Of a DNA stretch of 5,626 nt, positions 4,079-5,626 are shown piece after piece. Each line of letters begins with the position of its first letter. The first letter of the stretch is position 1. The position numbers and the translations under genes are program-made. The notes beneath the pieces were generated by a model. That model was not told the origin of the DNA. It saw nothing but the letters and a program-made list of their open reading frames with translations, and ran no database searches. Source of the DNA: GCA-2716945 sp964342835 (GTDB lineage Bacteria; Pseudomonadota; Gammaproteobacteria; GCA-002705445; GCA-002716945); contig CAYFGJ010000068.1 of the NCBI GenBank assembly GCA_964342835.1, positions 1 through 5,626 on the forward strand, read 5' to 3'.

Positions 4079-4976
4079 CTTCAAATTCTTTTGTTATATC
4101 TTCTACATTAGGTTCTTTAACTACATCAGCTAAGAACACATTCTTATTTGAATATTTAAATACTCTTAAACCTTTACCTTTATTAGCATCTGCATAACAT
4201 TCAAACTTATGTATACAAAATTGACAACCAACTGGTATAGCTTTGTTTCCATTCTTCTCTGTCTTTAATTCATAACATCTTTCAGGAGGTGTATCTTTAT
4301 CAAGTTTAGTATTTAAATCTTTTATTAAAGTTTTAACATCAGGTTTAGCTAAGTCTTCTGGTTTATAAAAACATATATCACCACTTGATTTATCAGCAAC
4401 AAGAAAACCTCCCTTATTAGTTCCATTAGCTGTTTCATATCCTGATAGCTGGGCATGGTATCCAAAAGGGTCATCATTTAATAGTTCACCATTCTTAAAT
4501 TTTTTAAAACTAAAAGGTGAAGCAGACTTAACATCACATATTTCTCCATCTACTTTAGCATCTATATGTCCTTTAACATCATCTACTTTAACTTTCATTT
4601 GTCTGTCTTCTACTTTATGTCCAGATAATTCTGTTAAGTATAATAGTAAGTGTTCTATAATATGTCCATATAAAAATTTTAAATTATTACTTGCATCATA
4701 TTCTTTTGTTTCTTTAGGTGAATACTTATCATACCATAATTGTCTAGCTGGTTTACCTAAGATACTCATTCTTAATACACCATCATACTTTTCTTTTTTA
4801 GGTGGAGTATTCCATGCAATCATAGCTTCTTTAATATTATTAAGAAAACTATTCATGTTCTCTTCTGTTATTGGTGCAGGTTTACCATTAGATATATCAG
4901 CAATTAATTTTTTAATATCAGTTGCTACTGTATCAATGCGTTTCTGCCCAGTTGTTTCCAATTTTATATTCTCCAT
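4047..4976 (-). CDS. RecB/Cas4-like PD-(D/E)XK nuclease (phage exonuclease)
   Basis: 309 aa. Motifs occur in the order typical of RecB-type nucleases: RMSILGKPARQLWY (69-82), GHIIE (104-108), GHIDA with catalytic Asp139, DVKS with Asp148 and Lys150 (the D-x-K of the fold), and QLSGY (176-180), the QxxxY motif. The C-terminal Cys cluster is C251-x2-C254-x5-C260, as in the Fe-S nucleases Cas4 and AddB. The fourth ligand of those proteins sits before the first motif in a C-x-R context; here that place is Ala77, so Cys234 or no cluster are the options. In T7-like phages a nuclease next to the polymerase usually degrades host DNA and processes replication intermediates, so it probably substitutes for T7 gp6. 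It starts 44 nt inside the polymerase gene with a weak ribosome-binding site. Confidence 0.88.
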   Translation of the reverse strand: MENIKLETTGQKRIDTVATDIKKLIADISNGKPAPITEENMNSFLNNIKEAMIAWNTPPKKEKYDGVLRMSILGKPARQLWYDKYSPKETKEYDASNNLKFLYGHIIEHLLLYLTELSGHKVEDRQMKVKVDDVKGHIDAKVDGEICDVKSASPFSFKKFKNGELLNDDPFGYHAQLSGYETANGTNKGGFLVADKSSGDICFYKPEDLAKPDVKTLIKDLNTKLDKDTPPERCYELKTEKNGNKAIPVGCQFCIHKFECYADANKGKGLRVFKYSNKNVFLADVVKEPNVEDITKEFEDGIKTQTSAS

Positions 4977-5626
4977 TTAATTCACATCTTAATTTTAATT
5001 TTTTACCAGCATCCTTTATAGCTTGAACTGCTAGTCTACCAAACTCTTCTGCTCTTCCTTCTTCAACTTCATATTGAAATTCATCATGTACATTTACTAC
5101 AGGATAAGCTTTGATTCGTTTATTCTTAACATATTCATCTAATAATATCAATGCAACTTTCATAACACACGCACCAGCACCTTGTAATAAACTATTTAGG
5201 GCTGCGTGTGGGTGTCTGATGATGATTCTTCTTCCATCAAGTCCTTTGAGCCATCTTCTGTTAGACTTAGCAACTGCATCCACTTTTTCTCGTAAGCTTC
5301 TAAGACTTGGTGTTGCTCTAAGAAACTTCTCTTTAACTCGGTTGCCATCTGCTTCCGAACCTCCAATGATGTTTCCAATTTTTTTTGACCCTGCTCCATA
5401 GATGAAGGCATAGATAAAAGTTTTGCTTTCATCCCTTGACCGAAGACCAGCAGCCACTTGATTTGCTGTGTGTATATCTCCATTAATGATTTCATTTGTG
5501 TATTCCTTATCGTTCATGTAGTGTGCTAACATTCTTAACTCAAGTCCAGATGCATCCACACCTACTAATTTATTTCCTTTATCAACTACCCATAATCCTC
5601 TACATTCTTTTCCATATGGTGAGTAC
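4933..5626 (-). CDS. T7-type family A DNA polymerase, C-terminal part
   Basis: The gene runs off the right edge. 230 residues of the palm and fingers remain (first full codon 5625-5623). Motif A is VGVDASGLELRMLAHYM, with the metal Asp at codon 5556-5554. Motif B, the O-helix, is RDESKTFIYAFIYGAG, with its Lys and both Tyr. Motif C is VNVHDEFQYE, with the second catalytic Asp. WLKGLDGRR and HAALNSLLQGAGA also match T7 gp5, and the protein ends NNWAETH; T7 polymerase likewise ends in His, a residue known to matter for its function. The O-helix residue equivalent to E. coli Phe762 is Tyr (codon 5412-5410). The 3'-5' exonuclease domain and the start are outside the window. It is the replicative polymerase and the most upstream visible gene of the minus-strand block. 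Bases 5161-5340 are relatively GC-rich (about 42%). Confidence 0.97.
   Translation of the reverse strand, partial: YSPYGKECRGLWVVDKGNKLVGVDASGLELRMLAHYMNDKEYTNEIINGDIHTANQVAAGLRSRDESKTFIYAFIYGAGSKKIGNIIGGSEADGNRVKEKFLRATPSLRSLREKVDAVAKSNRRWLKGLDGRRIIIRHPHAALNSLLQGAGACVMKVALILLDEYVKNKRIKAYPVVNVHDEFQYEVEEGRAEEFGRLAVQAIKDAGKKLKLRCELNGEYKIGNNWAETH

Noticed and set aside
5111..5495. Open frames 5111-5401 (plus) and 5196-5495 (minus, second frame) within the polymerase gene
   Set aside because: Both lie over polymerase motifs B and the palm, which are plainly coding in the T7-like frame; the extra frames reflect the higher GC here.
1..5626. Both ends of the window carry GTAC, which could suggest a circular or terminally redundant molecule
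   Set aside because: Four bases can match by chance, and joining the ends would not restore either truncated gene: the amidase lacks its N-terminal part and the polymerase its exonuclease domain.
1..5626. tRNA genes, CRISPR arrays, insertion sequences and phage RNA polymerase promoters
   Set aside because: No cloverleaf, spaced repeat, transposase or recurring promoter-like sequence was seen; there is almost no non-coding space. A computed scan could still find weak promoters inside genes.

Overview
The window is an AT-rich (roughly 30% GC by eye), almost gap-free piece of a virulent tailed-phage genome. It looks like a marine T7-like podophage, of the kind that infects SAR11 or other low-GC marine bacteria. 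The support is a T7-type family A DNA polymerase ending in the T7-like residues NWAxxH, a T7 gp3.5-type amidase, a DUF3310 protein, a phage SpeD-like protein, and a run of tiny membrane or exported proteins. The host assignment is inference from composition and gene content. No host genes, tRNAs, insertion sequences or CRISPR repeats were seen.

Left half (1-2162, plus strand): a lysis and envelope block. It starts inside an N-acetylmuramoyl-L-alanine amidase (endolysin), followed by a two-helix holin candidate. Seven small genes follow: a 52-aa lipoprotein, a membrane-anchored coiled-coil protein, a 42-aa single-helix protein, a second membrane-anchored coiled-coil protein, a 40-aa Lys/Cys-tailed peptide, and two small Cys-containing proteins with hydrophobic N-termini. 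Neighbours overlap (by 14, 1, 4, 8, 4 and 1 nt) or are separated by one base, so the block reads as one translationally coupled operon. The lipoprotein and coiled-coil proteins are reasonable spanin candidates, but this is not proven.

Right half (2159-5626, minus strand, read right to left): a replication and nucleotide-metabolism block. In transcription order it holds the C-terminal 230 residues of DNA polymerase, a RecB-like PD-(D/E)XK nuclease, a SpeD-family pyruvoyl decarboxylase homologue, a small basic protein of unknown function, a DUF3310 protein (T7 gp1.7-related), and three unrecognised small proteins. It is also almost without spacers.

The two blocks converge tail to tail and their stop codons share the palindrome TTAA at 2159-2162, leaving no room for an intergenic terminator. 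Points deserving a second look are the SpeD homologue with Thr in place of the usual Glu before the catalytic Ser, the nuclease lacking the N-terminal Cys of its expected Fe-S site, the multi-gene envelope cassette, the convergent architecture, and a sharp GC island inside the holin candidate.
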